Of a DNA stretch of 64,000 nucleotides, positions 1-8,984 are shown one piece after another. Source of the stretch: Pseudoneobacillus sp052180215 (GTDB taxonomy: Bacteria > Bacillota > Bacilli > Bacillales > Cytobacillaceae); contig NZ_CP197471.1 in the NCBI RefSeq assembly GCF_052180215.1, positions 1 to 64,000 on the forward strand. Direction: 5' to 3'. The notes below the pieces were generated by a model that was not told the DNA's origin, did no database searches, and was given only the letters and a program-made list of their open reading frames with translations. The position numbers were made by a program, and so were the translations under genes. The stretch's first letter is position 1. Each line of letters opens with the position of its first letter.

Positions 1-1
1 C

Positions 2-1522
2 ACGCTAGTTCACAACGGTGTTATTGAAAACTATGACATTTTAAAGCGTGAATATTTAAAGGGTGTTGAGTTTAAGAGTGAGACCGACACAGAAGTCATC
101 GTACAAATGATTGAGTTATTTGTGCATGATGGTCTTAATGTTGAAGAAGCTTTTAGCAAAACATTAAAACTACTACATGGTTCATATGCTCTTGGATTAC
201 TAGATGAGCAAGATAAAGAAACGATTTATGTTGCGAAAAATAAGAGCCCGCTTTTAGTAGGATTAGGCGATGATTTTAATGTTGTAGCAAGTGATGCAAT
301 GGCGATGCTGCAAGTCACAAACCAATATGTTGAGTTAATGGATAAAGAAATCGTCATCGTTAAAAAGGATGAAGTAACGATTAAAAATCTAAATGGCGAT
401 GTGATTAGCCGTACTCCGTACACAGCAGAATTAGATGCGAGTGATATTGAAAAGGGTACGTATCCTCACTATATGTTAAAAGAAATCGATGAGCAGCCGC
501 TTGTTATGCGTAAAATCATTCAAAAGTATCAAGATGATCAAGGTGAATTGAAAATTGGTCAAGAAATACTAGACGCTATGAATGCTTCAGACCGCATTTA
601 TATTATCGCGGCAGGTACATCCTATCATGCAGGTCTTGTTGGTAAACAATTCATCGAAAAGATGGCGAAAATTCCAGTTGAGGTTCATATCTCAAGTGAA
701 TTCGTTTATAATATGCCAATGCTTTCTGAAAAACCATTATTTATTTTTATTTCTCAAAGTGGGGAAACAGCGGATAGCCGTGCCGTACTTGTAGAAGTAA
801 AAGAAATGGGTCATAAAGCCATTACGATTACAAATGTTCCTGGCTCAACACTATCTCGTGAAGCAGATTATACATTATTACTTCATGCAGGTCCTGAAAT
901 TGCTGTTGCTTCAACAAAGGCTTATACTGCTCAGCTGGCGGTCTTAGCTATCCTAGCTGCGGTAACAGGTAAAATCCGTGGATATGAGCTTAACTTTAAC
1001 CTTGTTCAAGAGTTGGGTATTATTGCTAATGCGATGGAAGTTCTTTGTGACGAAAAGGAAGAGTTTGAACGCCTTGCTCGTGAATTTTTATCAACTACAC
1101 GTAATGCATTCTTTATTGGCCGCAGCCTTGATTTCTACGTTGGTCTTGAAGGGGCACTTAAGTTAAAAGAAATTTCTTATATTCAAGCAGAAGGATTTGC
1201 TGGTGGGGAATTAAAGCATGGTACCATTGCCTTAATCGAAGAAGGTACACCAGTTATTGCTCTTTCTACTCAAGAATCCGTAAACTTAAGCATCCGTGGA
1301 AATGTCAAGGAAGTAGTGGCTCGTGGTGCGAATCCTTGTATCATTTCAATGAGAGGCTTAGAAACAGAAGGAGATAGCTTCGTGATTCCAGAAGTGAACT
1401 CCATGTTAACACCACTTATCTCTGTTATTCCGTTACAATTGATTTCTTATTATGCTGCTCTTCACCGCGATTGTGATGTAGACAAACCGCGTAACCTTGC
1501 GAAATCCGTAACAGTTGAATAA
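2..1522 (+). CDS. glmS: Glutamine--fructose-6-phosphate aminotransferase, 5' end outside window
   Basis: Makes glucosamine-6-phosphate from fructose-6-phosphate and glutamine, the first step to UDP-GlcNAc for the cell wall. The reading frame is open from base 2 and begins inside the N-terminal glutaminase domain with the conserved TLVHNGVIENY segment. It runs through the linker into two SIS sugar-isomerase domains (AAGTSYHAG, SQSGETADSR) and ends with the typical DKPRNLAKSVTVE tail. About 506 residues are present of a family length near 600, so roughly the first 90 residues, including the catalytic N-terminal Cys, lie upstream. In Bacillus this gene is normally controlled by the glmS ribozyme, which would lie outside the window. 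Confidence 0.97.
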   Translation, partial: TLVHNGVIENYDILKREYLKGVEFKSETDTEVIVQMIELFVHDGLNVEEAFSKTLKLLHGSYALGLLDEQDKETIYVAKNKSPLLVGLGDDFNVVASDAMAMLQVTNQYVELMDKEIVIVKKDEVTIKNLNGDVISRTPYTAELDASDIEKGTYPHYMLKEIDEQPLVMRKIIQKYQDDQGELKIGQEILDAMNASDRIYIIAAGTSYHAGLVGKQFIEKMAKIPVEVHISSEFVYNMPMLSEKPLFIFISQSGETADSRAVLVEVKEMGHKAITITNVPGSTLSREADYTLLLHAGPEIAVASTKAYTAQLAVLAILAAVTGKIRGYELNFNLVQELGIIANAMEVLCDEKEEFERLAREFLSTTRNAFFIGRSLDFYVGLEGALKLKEISYIQAEGFAGGELKHGTIALIEEGTPVIALSTQESVNLSIRGNVKEVVARGANPCIISMRGLETEGDSFVIPEVNSMLTPLISVIPLQLISYYAALHRDCDVDKPRNLAKSVTVE

Positions 1523-1537
1523 TATAATTGCATAATT

Positions 1538-1582
1538 AAGACCGAAGTAAACAGGATAGTCCCTGTATTCTTCGGTCTTTTT
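1538..1582. terminator. Intrinsic terminator between glmS and the convergent DUF3231 gene
   Basis: Inverted repeat AAGACCGAAG / CTTCGGTCTT with an inner ACAGG/CCTGT pairing, followed by a T run on the plus strand. It lies between two converging genes and could serve both. Confidence 0.85.
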
Positions 1583-1585
1583 CTA

Positions 1586-2593
1586 TTATTCACGTTCTGC
1601 TAATTTATTGCGGTCCTCTGCCATTGGTGGTTGCTCAAACCAGCCATTATCGATTAGAAGATTAGCCCCATCCTCTGCATATAAGCCTATTTCGGCAATT
1701 AACAGTTCATATTTTGCAGCTAAATCCCTTCTTTGCGAAACAGCTAGTCCTGCACCATAATACCCCATTGCAGCTGAAACTAACGATACAATGTGAAATA
1801 GCATAAGCTTATCTGAAAAAGGCGCTATGGTAGAATTAGTGACTTCGGAATACCAATTTTGTGGAGAAGGTAAATAATCATCTGTTAAAGTATTGCTTAA
1901 GTGTTTGAAATGTTTCTCGCAAATTTCGGCGCCTCTTTGGAAATATTTACGAAGGTCTTTAGAGTGGGCAACTTGACTAAAGCCTAATTCTAATCCTATT
2001 TTAACAACTGTTTTTTGCATATTAAAAAAAATACCGCTAATTTCAATCCCGTTTAAAGGTCTGCGGTTTCCGAACCATCCAGTTAAAAAACTTTTCTTTT
2101 TAACAAAGTCAACTTTTTCAGGTGCATTAAGAAATGGCGGCCTACTTTTTAATCCTTTGTCGAGTAATACTTTCATCGTTCTTCGATAAAGCTCCATTGT
2201 TTCAGAATTACATTTCGTAAAGTATGCTATTTGATCATCACGGATAGAGGTACCAATTGCACCTGCATAGCCTGTTAACCCGTGAAGAGTCATGACATAC
2301 AAGTAAATAATCATAAAGATGTCTGAGAATAATGGTGGGGCATTTTCATTAACGTCTTCTTTCGTAAACCCTATAGGTATTGGGTAGCTTTCCTGAGTGA
2401 AGAATTTCTTTAATTCTCGTAAATGTAAATGAGATAATTCAGATGCAAACTCAAATATTTCTCTAATATCTGGATCTTTGACATGTATTAAAAAGTGGGA
2501 GAGTACACACGCTGCCATACTGTCATTTACATATTGAGTCCATAAATTGGCTAGTTCTGCGGAAGTCAAACGTACATTATGATCGGATTCCAT
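1586..2593 (-). CDS. DUF3231 family protein
   Basis: A 335-residue protein of the DUF3231 type, a family common in spore formers and of unknown function. The sequence looks like two repeated all-helical halves: each contains a helix with a stretch like LTSAELANLW or FNMQKTVVKIG followed by a region like LFHIVSLVSAAMGYYGAG, resembling ferritin-like four-helix bundles. The start ATG is preceded by a good ribosome site (GGAGG, complement at 2602-2606). It is a single gene converging on glmS. No catalytic residues are recognised, and the family assignment is from memory of similar sequences. Confidence 0.75.
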   Translation of the reverse strand: MESDHNVRLTSAELANLWTQYVNDSMAACVLSHFLIHVKDPDIREIFEFASELSHLHLRELKKFFTQESYPIPIGFTKEDVNENAPPLFSDIFMIIYLYVMTLHGLTGYAGAIGTSIRDDQIAYFTKCNSETMELYRRTMKVLLDKGLKSRPPFLNAPEKVDFVKKKSFLTGWFGNRRPLNGIEISGIFFNMQKTVVKIGLELGFSQVAHSKDLRKYFQRGAEICEKHFKHLSNTLTDDYLPSPQNWYSEVTNSTIAPFSDKLMLFHIVSLVSAAMGYYGAGLAVSQRRDLAAKYELLIAEIGLYAEDGANLLIDNGWFEQPPMAEDRNKLAERE

Positions 2594-2756
2594 TAATTAA
2601 ACCTCCACTTGTAGGTTAGCGATATTATATTTTCATTTTTGTCCAAAACGATTCATTTTATTAATAAAAAATGGCAACTACTTGTTTTTTGAAGGATTTT
2701 TGATTGCTTTTATCAAAGTATTAAAGGATACGTACAATCAGGGGGAAATACAAAGA

Positions 2757-3560
2757 ATGAGAAAGTTATATATTGTAGAGGGAATTCCAGGGTCCGGAAA
2801 AACAACGACAGCCCAATGGCTTACAGAGGTTTTAAAAAGTCGTGGCAACAATGTCAAACTTTTTTTAGAAGGGAATCATGAACATCCAGCAGATTATGAA
2901 TCGGTTGCCTGTCTAACGGAATTACAAGTACAAGACCTAGAAAAGCAATTTCCGGAAATTCACTCTCTTGCAGAAAAAAAGAATGGAAGGCTCTTTATTC
3001 CTTATGGACATTTATATGAAAAAAATCAAGACTTACATAAAGCTCTCCAAGCATATGATGTCTACGAATTGCCGGTGGAGGACTTTTATGAAGTCACTTT
3101 AGACAGATGGCAGGAGTTTACGAATCAAACTCTTTCAAATGACGATATTTATGTGTTGGAATGCTGTTTTTTACAAAATCCTTTTACATTTTTGCTTGCA
3201 AAACATGACGTAAAACAGGAAATAATATTTAATCATATTGAAAAAATTTCGCAGATTATTGCTGAGTTAGACCCAGTTATTCTCTATTTTGAACAAGACG
3301 ATATCGAGGATAGTGTAAATCGGGTAAGAAAGGAACGTTCCAAGGAATGGTTTGATTCTGTTACTTGTTACTACACAGAACAAGCCTACGGTCAGGCTCG
3401 AGATTTAAAAGGAGAAAAGGGCGTTTTTCACTTTTTAAAAGAGCGTAAACAGCTTGAAAAAGAAATTCTATCCCAACTATCGATTAAGAGTATCTTATTA
3501 AATAATAGTGAGTATGATTGGGAGAAGCGTAAAGAGGAAATTTTATCGGTTATTAAATAA
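2757..3560 (+). CDS. P-loop NTPase, nucleoside/adenylate-kinase-like
   Basis: A 267-residue protein opening with MRKLYIVEGIPGSGKTT, a textbook Walker A loop (GIPGSGKTT, residues about 9-17). The ATG at 2757 follows a strong GGGGGAAA ribosome site; a longer open frame begins at 2682 but lacks such a site and would put about 25 unconserved residues before the P-loop. The fold is probably of the thymidylate/adenylate kinase group (inference from the short P-loop-first layout). The next gene, 16 bases downstream, has an APH fold, so the two look like a small operon of phosphotransferases. The substrate cannot be told. Confidence 0.75.
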   Translation: MRKLYIVEGIPGSGKTTTAQWLTEVLKSRGNNVKLFLEGNHEHPADYESVACLTELQVQDLEKQFPEIHSLAEKKNGRLFIPYGHLYEKNQDLHKALQAYDVYELPVEDFYEVTLDRWQEFTNQTLSNDDIYVLECCFLQNPFTFLLAKHDVKQEIIFNHIEKISQIIAELDPVILYFEQDDIEDSVNRVRKERSKEWFDSVTCYYTEQAYGQARDLKGEKGVFHFLKERKQLEKEILSQLSIKSILLNNSEYDWEKRKEEILSVIK

Positions 3561-3576
3561 AAGGGGAAAGTGGCAG

Positions 3577-4425
3577 ATGTCTATTCAAGATGTTGTAATA
3601 AGGTTGAAGGAAGAGGGAGTTATTAAACAAGAAGTCATAAAAGTAGATGAACTAAAGGGTGGAACGGTAAGTAAATTATCTCTTCTTCATTTTATTGATC
3701 AATCAAAAGTAGTGGTGAAGTTTAATGCACCTACTATAGTCCAGTCTGAAGCAGAATTTTTATTAAACTATAAAACGATTGATTTTCTTCCTAAAGTCAT
3801 CTATGTAGCGGATACCTTTGAGTATTTGGTTTACTCGTTTGTGGAAGGGAGTACTTCCTATCCAAAAACGAATAAGCTTGAAGTATTAAAGGCTATCGTG
3901 AAACTACTTATCAATGAGTATAAACCCGTTCATCATGCTTCAGGGTGGGGATGGGCAGATGAGCCATCAAAGTCATGGAAGGAGTTTCTTTTAAAACGGG
4001 TAGAAGAAGCAAATGGGGTAAATAACCCAATCCTTGGAATGGATGATTATCATCTAGTAAATAACCTGATAGAGAGTGTCATCTTAGAAACAGAAAAGCC
4101 ATTTTTATTACATGGAGATTGCGGAGTTCATAATTTTATTTTCCGTGAAGGAAAAATTTGTGGTGTCATCGACCCGTTACCTGTATGGGGATCCCCGGTC
4201 TATGATTTAATATACGCCTTTTGCTCTTCACCAGATGATCTAACAATAGAAACGATTTCTGAAGCAGCAAAAGCCATTACGGTAGAAGATATTAAGGGAT
4301 TAGATAAACAAGTTTTGATTGGTTTATATTTGAGGATTGCTTCTTGTGTAAAACACCATCCAATAGATTTGCCTGAGTATCTGAAAGCATGGACTTATTG
4401 GAAGGAAACCGTTAACCAGAAATAA
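3577..4425 (+). CDS. Aminoglycoside phosphotransferase (APH)-family protein
   Basis: A 282-residue protein with the APH/choline-kinase fold signature: a catalytic loop HGDCGVHNF (Asp and Asn in HGDxxxxN) near residue 187 and the metal-binding GVIDPLP about 20 residues later. An upstream Lys in VVVKFNAP fits the ATP-binding strand. The start at 3577 is chosen because AAGGGGAAAG precedes it; a frame open from 3508 overlaps the upstream gene. Members of this family include antibiotic kinases but also many small-molecule kinases. Nothing here shows that it gives drug resistance. It probably shares an operon with the P-loop protein before it. Confidence 0.8.
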   Translation: MSIQDVVIRLKEEGVIKQEVIKVDELKGGTVSKLSLLHFIDQSKVVVKFNAPTIVQSEAEFLLNYKTIDFLPKVIYVADTFEYLVYSFVEGSTSYPKTNKLEVLKAIVKLLINEYKPVHHASGWGWADEPSKSWKEFLLKRVEEANGVNNPILGMDDYHLVNNLIESVILETEKPFLLHGDCGVHNFIFREGKICGVIDPLPVWGSPVYDLIYAFCSSPDDLTIETISEAAKAITVEDIKGLDKQVLIGLYLRIASCVKHHPIDLPEYLKAWTYWKETVNQK

Positions 4426-4471
4426 AAGTAAGAAGGACACTCTAGGTCCGAAAAAAAATACATCAGAAATC

Positions 4472-4510
4472 AAAAAGCATGATTCCCTATTCATAGAATC
4501 ATGCTTCTTT
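4472..4510. terminator. Bidirectional intrinsic terminator
   Basis: Perfect 11-bp stem AAGCATGATTC / GAATCATGCTT with A-rich left and T-containing right flanks, between the converging APH-like and thioredoxin-like genes. Confidence 0.85.
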
Positions 4511-4512
4511 GA

Positions 4513-5061
4513 CTAAAATTTAGCTTTCACACTTTCGATAACGGTACGCCAAACCTCAGGGTCAGTCGTAATCTTTTCTTTGAATTGACGATACATACTT
4601 TGTTGTTTTTCTTGGAAATCAGGCACATCGGGAGCAGGTAATTCGCTCCTTAATGATTGAATCATCTTTTCTACCTCTGCTGAACGTGGCCCCCAAACCA
4701 TTACCTCTTCACCATCTTCATTTATAAAAACAAAGATTGGAATGGCTCTTGATTTTCCATTGGTTAAATATTGATCCATTAGTTCGAGGTTTTCATCCCG
4801 AATCAAAAAGTGTAGCTTCATTTGGCTTTCCTCAGCCATCCTTTGCACGATAGGAACACAAAGGGCTGCATCGCCACACCAATCAGCTGTTAAAACAATT
4901 CCCTTCCACTTTCGGTTTGCAGCGGATTTAAAGGCCAAAAGGTCCTCTTCTGTAAAAGTAACTTGCTCATATACTCGTTTAACTTCCTGTTGGTTGACTT
5001 GCATGGAGTTTACATATTCCTCAAAAGTCATCCCTTTTTCAAACCAGGCTCTTAGTTCCAT
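4513..5061 (-). CDS. Thioredoxin-family protein with an atypical Cys pair
   Basis: A 182-residue thioredoxin-fold protein. It has the WCGDAALC segment, in which the two Cys are spaced CxxxxxC instead of the usual CxxC, and the cis-Pro region SRAIPIFVFI that closes the active site. This layout matches the Thioredoxin_9 group of Bacillus. The N-terminal half (WFEKGMTFEEYVN) is the helical extension typical of that group. The ribosome site GGAAGGGGA lies before the ATG. It likely acts in thiol-disulfide exchange in the cytoplasm, as no signal peptide is visible; its partner is unknown. Confidence 0.8.
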   Translation of the reverse strand: MELRAWFEKGMTFEEYVNSMQVNQQEVKRVYEQVTFTEEDLLAFKSAANRKWKGIVLTADWCGDAALCVPIVQRMAEESQMKLHFLIRDENLELMDQYLTNGKSRAIPIFVFINEDGEEVMVWGPRSAEVEKMIQSLRSELPAPDVPDFQEKQQSMYRQFKEKITTDPEVWRTVIESVKAKF

Positions 5062-5166
5062 TATTGATCCCCTTCCTATACTCTTCTCTTTAACTGTAAA
5101 GGTATCATAAAGGGGAAAAATCTCCTAATGATTTACATCCATGATATTAACCTAAAACTCCCTTAA

Positions 5167-5202
5167 AAATAAAAAAGTACAAAGAGCAAGCCCTTTGTAC
5201 TT
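5167..5202 (-). terminator. Intrinsic terminator after the YjcZ-like genes
   Basis: Stem AAGTACAAAG / CTTTGTACTT. Read on the minus strand it is followed by a T-rich tract (A-rich on the plus strand at 5167-5175). Confidence 0.8.
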
Positions 5203-5209
5203 AAGACGA

Positions 5210-5329
5210 TTAGCACCAAGCAGCGCCAACAATGATTAATAGGATAAATAGAACTACGATTAGAACGAAGCTACCAGAGCCCCAACCGAATCCTCCATAT
5301 CCATATCCTGGGTATCCGTATCCCCACAT
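5210..5329 (-). CDS. YjcZ-family sporulation miniprotein (39 aa)
   Basis: A 39-residue protein with a Gly/Tyr-rich N-terminus (MWGYGYPGYGYGGFGWG) followed by one hydrophobic helix (FVLIVVLFILLIIVGAA) and a C-terminal Trp-Cys. This is the layout of the YjcZ family of small spore/sporulation membrane proteins. A strong AGGAAGG ribosome site precedes the ATG. It is one of three related small genes in a row here, all on the minus strand, arising by local duplication. Confidence 0.88.
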   Translation of the reverse strand: MWGYGYPGYGYGGFGWGSGSFVLIVVLFILLIIVGAAWC

Positions 5330-5365
5330 AAAATTCACCTTCCTTTTTTAAAAAGAATATATTGA

Positions 5366-5506
5366 TTAGTTAAAGCAAGCTGCCCCTACAATAATGAGGA
5401 GAATAAATAAAACGACAATTAAGGCAAATCCACCACCAAATCCGACGCCACCGTAACCGCATCCGCATCCACCGAATCCATATCCGCCGTATCCATATCC
5501 AAACAT
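5366..5506 (-). CDS. YjcZ-family sporulation miniprotein (46 aa)
   Basis: A 46-residue relative of the neighbouring miniproteins. Its head is Gly/Tyr-rich with two Cys (FGGCGCGYGG), and the hydrophobic helix ALIVVLFILLIIVGAACF follows. The ribosome site AAAAGGAGGTG is near perfect. The helix is almost identical to those of the two flanking copies, while the heads differ in length, as expected for tandem duplicates under selection on the membrane part. Confidence 0.88.
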   Translation of the reverse strand: MFGYGYGGYGFGGCGCGYGGVGFGGGFALIVVLFILLIIVGAACFN

Positions 5507-5637
5507 CTAGAACACCTCCTTTTCCATTGCGTTCAACGCAAACATTTTTCGAATAAATCCACTTGTTCGTTTATTAAAGGTTGGAATTTTGAATTGGATT
5601 ATTCATTTTTTAGTCATCTGAGATGATCAGGGGGAAA

Positions 5638-5733
5638 TTAATAAACGTAAGATGCACCCACAATGATTAAAAGAATGAATAATACGACAAGTAAAGCAAA
5701 ACCTCCACCATAAAAACCAGCTGGACCTGACAT
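5638..5733 (-). CDS. YjcZ-family sporulation miniprotein (31 aa)
   Basis: The shortest of the three copies, 31 residues: MSGPAGFYGGG followed by FALLVVLFILLIIVGAS and VY. The ribosome site GAAAGGAGGAA precedes the ATG. Its head is not YGYGG-rich like the other two. It is probably expressed late in sporulation as in related families, although no promoter could be assigned. Confidence 0.85.
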   Translation of the reverse strand: MSGPAGFYGGGFALLVVLFILLIIVGASYVY

Positions 5734-5835
5734 AACCATTCCTCCTTTCCTATTTTCCTTAATAGGATATGGGAAACACCCAATATGTGTACCTAGGCGA
5801 ATATGGAATTTTGGGTGATTGTATTGATTGAAAAG

Positions 5836-5873
5836 CCCAAAAAAAAGAGAGCTCGATAATGAGCAACTCTTTA
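5836..5873 (-). terminator. Intrinsic terminator of the rodA-like gene
   Basis: On the minus strand, AAAGAGTTGCTC pairs with GAGCTCTCTTT (imperfect) and is followed by a run of T. Confidence 0.7.
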
Positions 5874-5890
5874 AGTGAAAGATTAATCAT

Positions 5891-7075
5891 TTACAAGTGA
5901 TATTGCGCGCCAGATTGAAACATATAATTTTTATGATGATAACGAATGCTATAGACGATTCCCATGGCAAGCATATTGCCCATTAACGAGCTTCCACCAT
6001 AACTAATAAAAGGTAATGGTATTCCGGTTATCGGTAAAACCTGAATGGTCATTCCGATATTTTGAAAAACATGGAAGGTGATCATGCTGATGATACCAGC
6101 ACATATGTAAGCGTTAAAGGAATCATTCGTATCGAGGGCTGTTTTAATTAAATGATAGATTAATAAAAAATAAAGCCCAATTAAAATGCTTCCGCCAAAA
6201 AATCCATACTCTTCCCCAATGACACTAAAGATAAAATCGGTATGACTTTCAGGAATATAAACCTGCCGATTTCCGAAACCTTTACCCGAAATAAGTCCAG
6301 AACCTATGGCTCTCAAGGATTTTACTAGGTGATAGCCATAATTACTTTGATGCTCCTCTGGACTAATCCAAGCATAAATGCGCCCAAATTGATACGTTTT
6401 TACTTTTAAATACTTTTCAAGTATTTCTGGCTTCCAAATAACGAAATAAAGAATCAGTGAGGCACTACCAGCTCCGAAACTAAATAATGGTAAAAGGATT
6501 TTCCATGTGATTCCCGAAACGAGAAGAATACCAATGAAAATACTAATGATAACTAATCCTGTACCAAGGTCAGGTTGAAGCATAATCAATAATAGCGGAA
6601 CCGCTGTTGCAAATCCAAGTTTCAAGAGAAGAAAAGCGTCGGTCTGAAACGTTTTTAGTGGATATTTTTCATGATGGTCTGAGGTGAGTTTACTTAAGGC
6701 AAGGATGATGAAGATTTTTACAAACTCTGAAGGCTGGATCGATCCAACTCCTGGAATGATGAACCAGCTTTTGGCTCCATTTCTTTCAGGTGCAATGGAT
6801 TCAGGAGCGATAATTAGGGCAATCAATAATAATAAACCTAATCCATAAAGATACCAGGTTAGCCTTTTATAATGGTCAGGGTCAAATAACAGAGCAACGA
6901 AAATAATGATTGATCCTACAACATACCAAAATACTTGTTTGAGAAGAAAATTCTCATCATATTGGGCTGTCGTTTGTGCACTATAGATAGCTAAACAGCT
7001 AATCATAAAAAAAAGAATTAATATTAAAGTTAAACTCCAATCAAACTTCTCTGTTTGTCTCTTTGGTTTATCCAT
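5891..7075 (-). CDS. rodA: SEDS-family peptidoglycan glycosyltransferase, RodA type
   Basis: A 394-residue polytopic membrane protein of the FtsW/RodA/SpoVE (SEDS) family, which polymerises lipid II into glycan strands with a partner class B PBP. About ten hydrophobic segments are visible. Family signatures present are IQPSEFVKIFIILALS, LLIMLQPDLGTGLVI, ESHTDFIFSVIGEEYGF and the terminal GIPLPFISYGGSS. Length and N-terminus (DWSLTLILILFFMISCLAIYS) fit RodA better than FtsW or SpoVE. It stands alone here; several Bacillaceae carry extra RodA-like copies, so the symbol is tentative. Confidence 0.85.
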   Translation of the reverse strand: MDKPKRQTEKFDWSLTLILILFFMISCLAIYSAQTTAQYDENFLLKQVFWYVVGSIIIFVALLFDPDHYKRLTWYLYGLGLLLLIALIIAPESIAPERNGAKSWFIIPGVGSIQPSEFVKIFIILALSKLTSDHHEKYPLKTFQTDAFLLLKLGFATAVPLLLIMLQPDLGTGLVIISIFIGILLVSGITWKILLPLFSFGAGSASLILYFVIWKPEILEKYLKVKTYQFGRIYAWISPEEHQSNYGYHLVKSLRAIGSGLISGKGFGNRQVYIPESHTDFIFSVIGEEYGFFGGSILIGLYFLLIYHLIKTALDTNDSFNAYICAGIISMITFHVFQNIGMTIQVLPITGIPLPFISYGGSSLMGNMLAMGIVYSIRYHHKNYMFQSGAQYHL

Positions 7076-7171
7076 TCATATCACCAACATTATAATCTAT
7101 AATATTCACATTCCTCTTCAATGTATTATACAACCCTCATTTTATTCCATTTACTAGAAAAATACTAGGAT

Positions 7172-7224
7172 TTTACCACATTAACGCAGTGGGGGTCAGA
7201 CCCCCACTGCGTTAATGTGGTAAA
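7172..7224. repeat. 53-bp perfect palindrome (REP-like)
   Basis: Two 26-base arms (7172-7197 and 7199-7224) are exact reverse complements around a single A. The core is GGGGGTCAGACCCCC. It lies in the intergenic space between divergent genes and has no T tract, so it is not an ordinary terminator. Confidence 0.9.
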
Positions 7225-7322
7225 GTGATTTCTTTTAGCAGCTAGATTATATTAGAAATAAAAGGTTTTCCATTTTCGTTAGCGAATTATAGGAGTAAGA
7301 AAAAGCAAGGAGGAAAAAGATC

Positions 7323-7754
7323 ATGGTCCCACAAAGAGTTTCTTTAGTTACCTTAGGAGCAAAAAATATAAAAGAATTACGAATGTTTTATCAAAAGCTG
7401 GGCTGGGAAGAAGGATTTCATAGCTCAGAGGGATATGCGGTATTTAAAACAGCGGGAGTTCTTTTAAGTCTTTTTCCGCTTGAAGAATTGATTAAAGATA
7501 TGGGAGTAGAAGCTGGAAATCTTCAAGAAGGATTTAAAGGTTGGACTTTAGCGGTAAACGTTAATGAACCAGCTGAGGTTGATTCAGCGATAGAGACAGC
7601 AAGAGCTGCAGGAGCCCAAATCCTTCGGGAACCAAGTGATGCCTTCTGGGGTGGACGGACGGCCTATTTTTCAGATCCAGAAAATAATGTGTGGGAAATA
7701 GCTTGGAATCCAACAGCGACTTTTGATGAAAGAGGAGCCATGATTTCTTTTTAA
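7323..7754 (+). CDS. VOC (glyoxalase/dioxygenase)-family protein
   Basis: A 143-residue protein of the vicinal oxygen chelate fold, with two beta-alpha-beta-beta-beta units. The first begins VSLVTLGAKNIKELRMFYQKLGW. The second ends with the typical FWGGRTAYFSDPENNVWEIAWNP, where the Glu in NVWEIAW is the expected metal ligand. The ribosome site AAGGAGGAAA precedes the ATG. Such small VOC proteins may be lyases, thiol transferases or resistance proteins; no substrate can be assigned. Confidence 0.85.
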   Translation: MVPQRVSLVTLGAKNIKELRMFYQKLGWEEGFHSSEGYAVFKTAGVLLSLFPLEELIKDMGVEAGNLQEGFKGWTLAVNVNEPAEVDSAIETARAAGAQILREPSDAFWGGRTAYFSDPENNVWEIAWNPTATFDERGAMISF

Positions 7755-8019
7755 AAGGCTCTTTTCTGAAACTTTGTTGCTTTTTCTAACTAATAAATAG
7801 GCATTTCACCATATAGGGTGTTAAACTCATATCTTATGAAAATGAAGAAAAGAGCTGAGCACTGATTAAGAGCCCTAAAACCACAATCTATACGAAAACA
7901 GCTTTTTAAAAAAATCAGAGTGATATTTCGTTTAACCTGATATTTTTGTTACAATATATAAATAACATCTTTTAGAGCCAGACACATCTGCATTTCTTTT
8001 TCTTCGGAGGTTTTTAAAA

Positions 8020-8793
8020 TTGAAAAAGCAAGTTCACGATGTACGTGATCTCATCTACATACATCATAATCATTATGATCAGTACGTCATATCGTATGGA
8101 ATCGAGTTTGGTGAGTTTATTCGTTCCTTTTCTTCAAAACTAAAGCACCTTCTTCTGTTAAAGCATCGATTTAATGATGCTGACTTTAATATGCATACCT
8201 TACTTGAATATGTACCTCAAGAGAAAATTGAGAAGTTAATCCAAGATGGTGTATATGGTTATGGGAACTTTTGTTGGCTAGACTTTAAGGAAGTGGACGG
8301 GTTAAATGAACTATCTGGACAAGAAATTGCAGAGCTTCTTTATTTAGGGCATTTAAAACAACACCTTAAGCAGCCTTTTTATCAGAAGCTTAGAAATCAA
8401 TTTGCCTATCTAGCACATGATGATGGGTATTTTAATAAGATTTATTATCGAGAAATCAATGATTTTTATGAAATGTTGGGTAATGTGATTGGAATTAAAT
8501 TAAACCAATCCCAAACGAAAAAGACCCTTTTCAACTTTCGCAAAACTCGGCCATTACCGCCTGTTAACGGAAAATGCCTTACCCAAATTTCTCAATTTAC
8601 GAGAGAGGGTATGGTTATTTCCTTGGAAAAACGGGATGATACCAGACAACGGATTGAAATTCCAATCTGGGTCATTGGCGATTTCTTAGATATGGACGAT
8701 ATGTATGACGAAGCAGTGAATTTAGATATCAATGCCTGTCATGCCAAATTAGTATACGAAAAGAAATTAAATGAGTGGAAATTACTAATGTAA
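8020..8793 (+). CDS. Conserved hypothetical protein
   Basis: A 257-residue soluble protein that I do not recognise. It starts at a TTG placed nine bases after a clear CGGAGG ribosome site. The N-terminal part is helical with an aromatic- and His-rich start (IYIHHNHYDQY); a middle segment reads LLYLGHLKQHL. No Cys clusters, P-loop or membrane segment is seen. It is a single-gene unit ending at a strong terminator. Its composition is like the core genes around it, which suggests a resident gene. Confidence 0.7.
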   Translation: MKKQVHDVRDLIYIHHNHYDQYVISYGIEFGEFIRSFSSKLKHLLLLKHRFNDADFNMHTLLEYVPQEKIEKLIQDGVYGYGNFCWLDFKEVDGLNELSGQEIAELLYLGHLKQHLKQPFYQKLRNQFAYLAHDDGYFNKIYYREINDFYEMLGNVIGIKLNQSQTKKTLFNFRKTRPLPPVNGKCLTQISQFTREGMVISLEKRDDTRQRIEIPIWVIGDFLDMDDMYDEAVNLDINACHAKLVYEKKLNEWKLLM

Positions 8794-8886
8794 TAAGCTC
8801 CTTAGTATTTACGAAGAATAATCTGTTCGGTTGTGGCGGAGAAAGTGCTAATTCTCTTGAAATAACAACTTAAATCCACAATAATA

Positions 8887-8932
8887 AGCCGTCGATTTCA
8901 ATGTTGGAAATGAAATCACGGCTCTTTTTTTT
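8887..8932 (+). terminator. Intrinsic terminator
   Basis: Long stem AGCCGT-GATTTCA / TGAAATC-ACGGCT with one bulged C, then an uninterrupted T run at 8925-8932. Confidence 0.9.
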
Positions 8933-8984
8933 GGCTTGATAGCGGCATGTATGCCTGATGCGAGTGAGATTTTATAAATTGTGG

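Noticed and set aside
3577..4425. Antibiotic resistance gene
   Set aside because: Only the general APH fold is evident; many such proteins are metabolic kinases, and no specific resistance family is matched.
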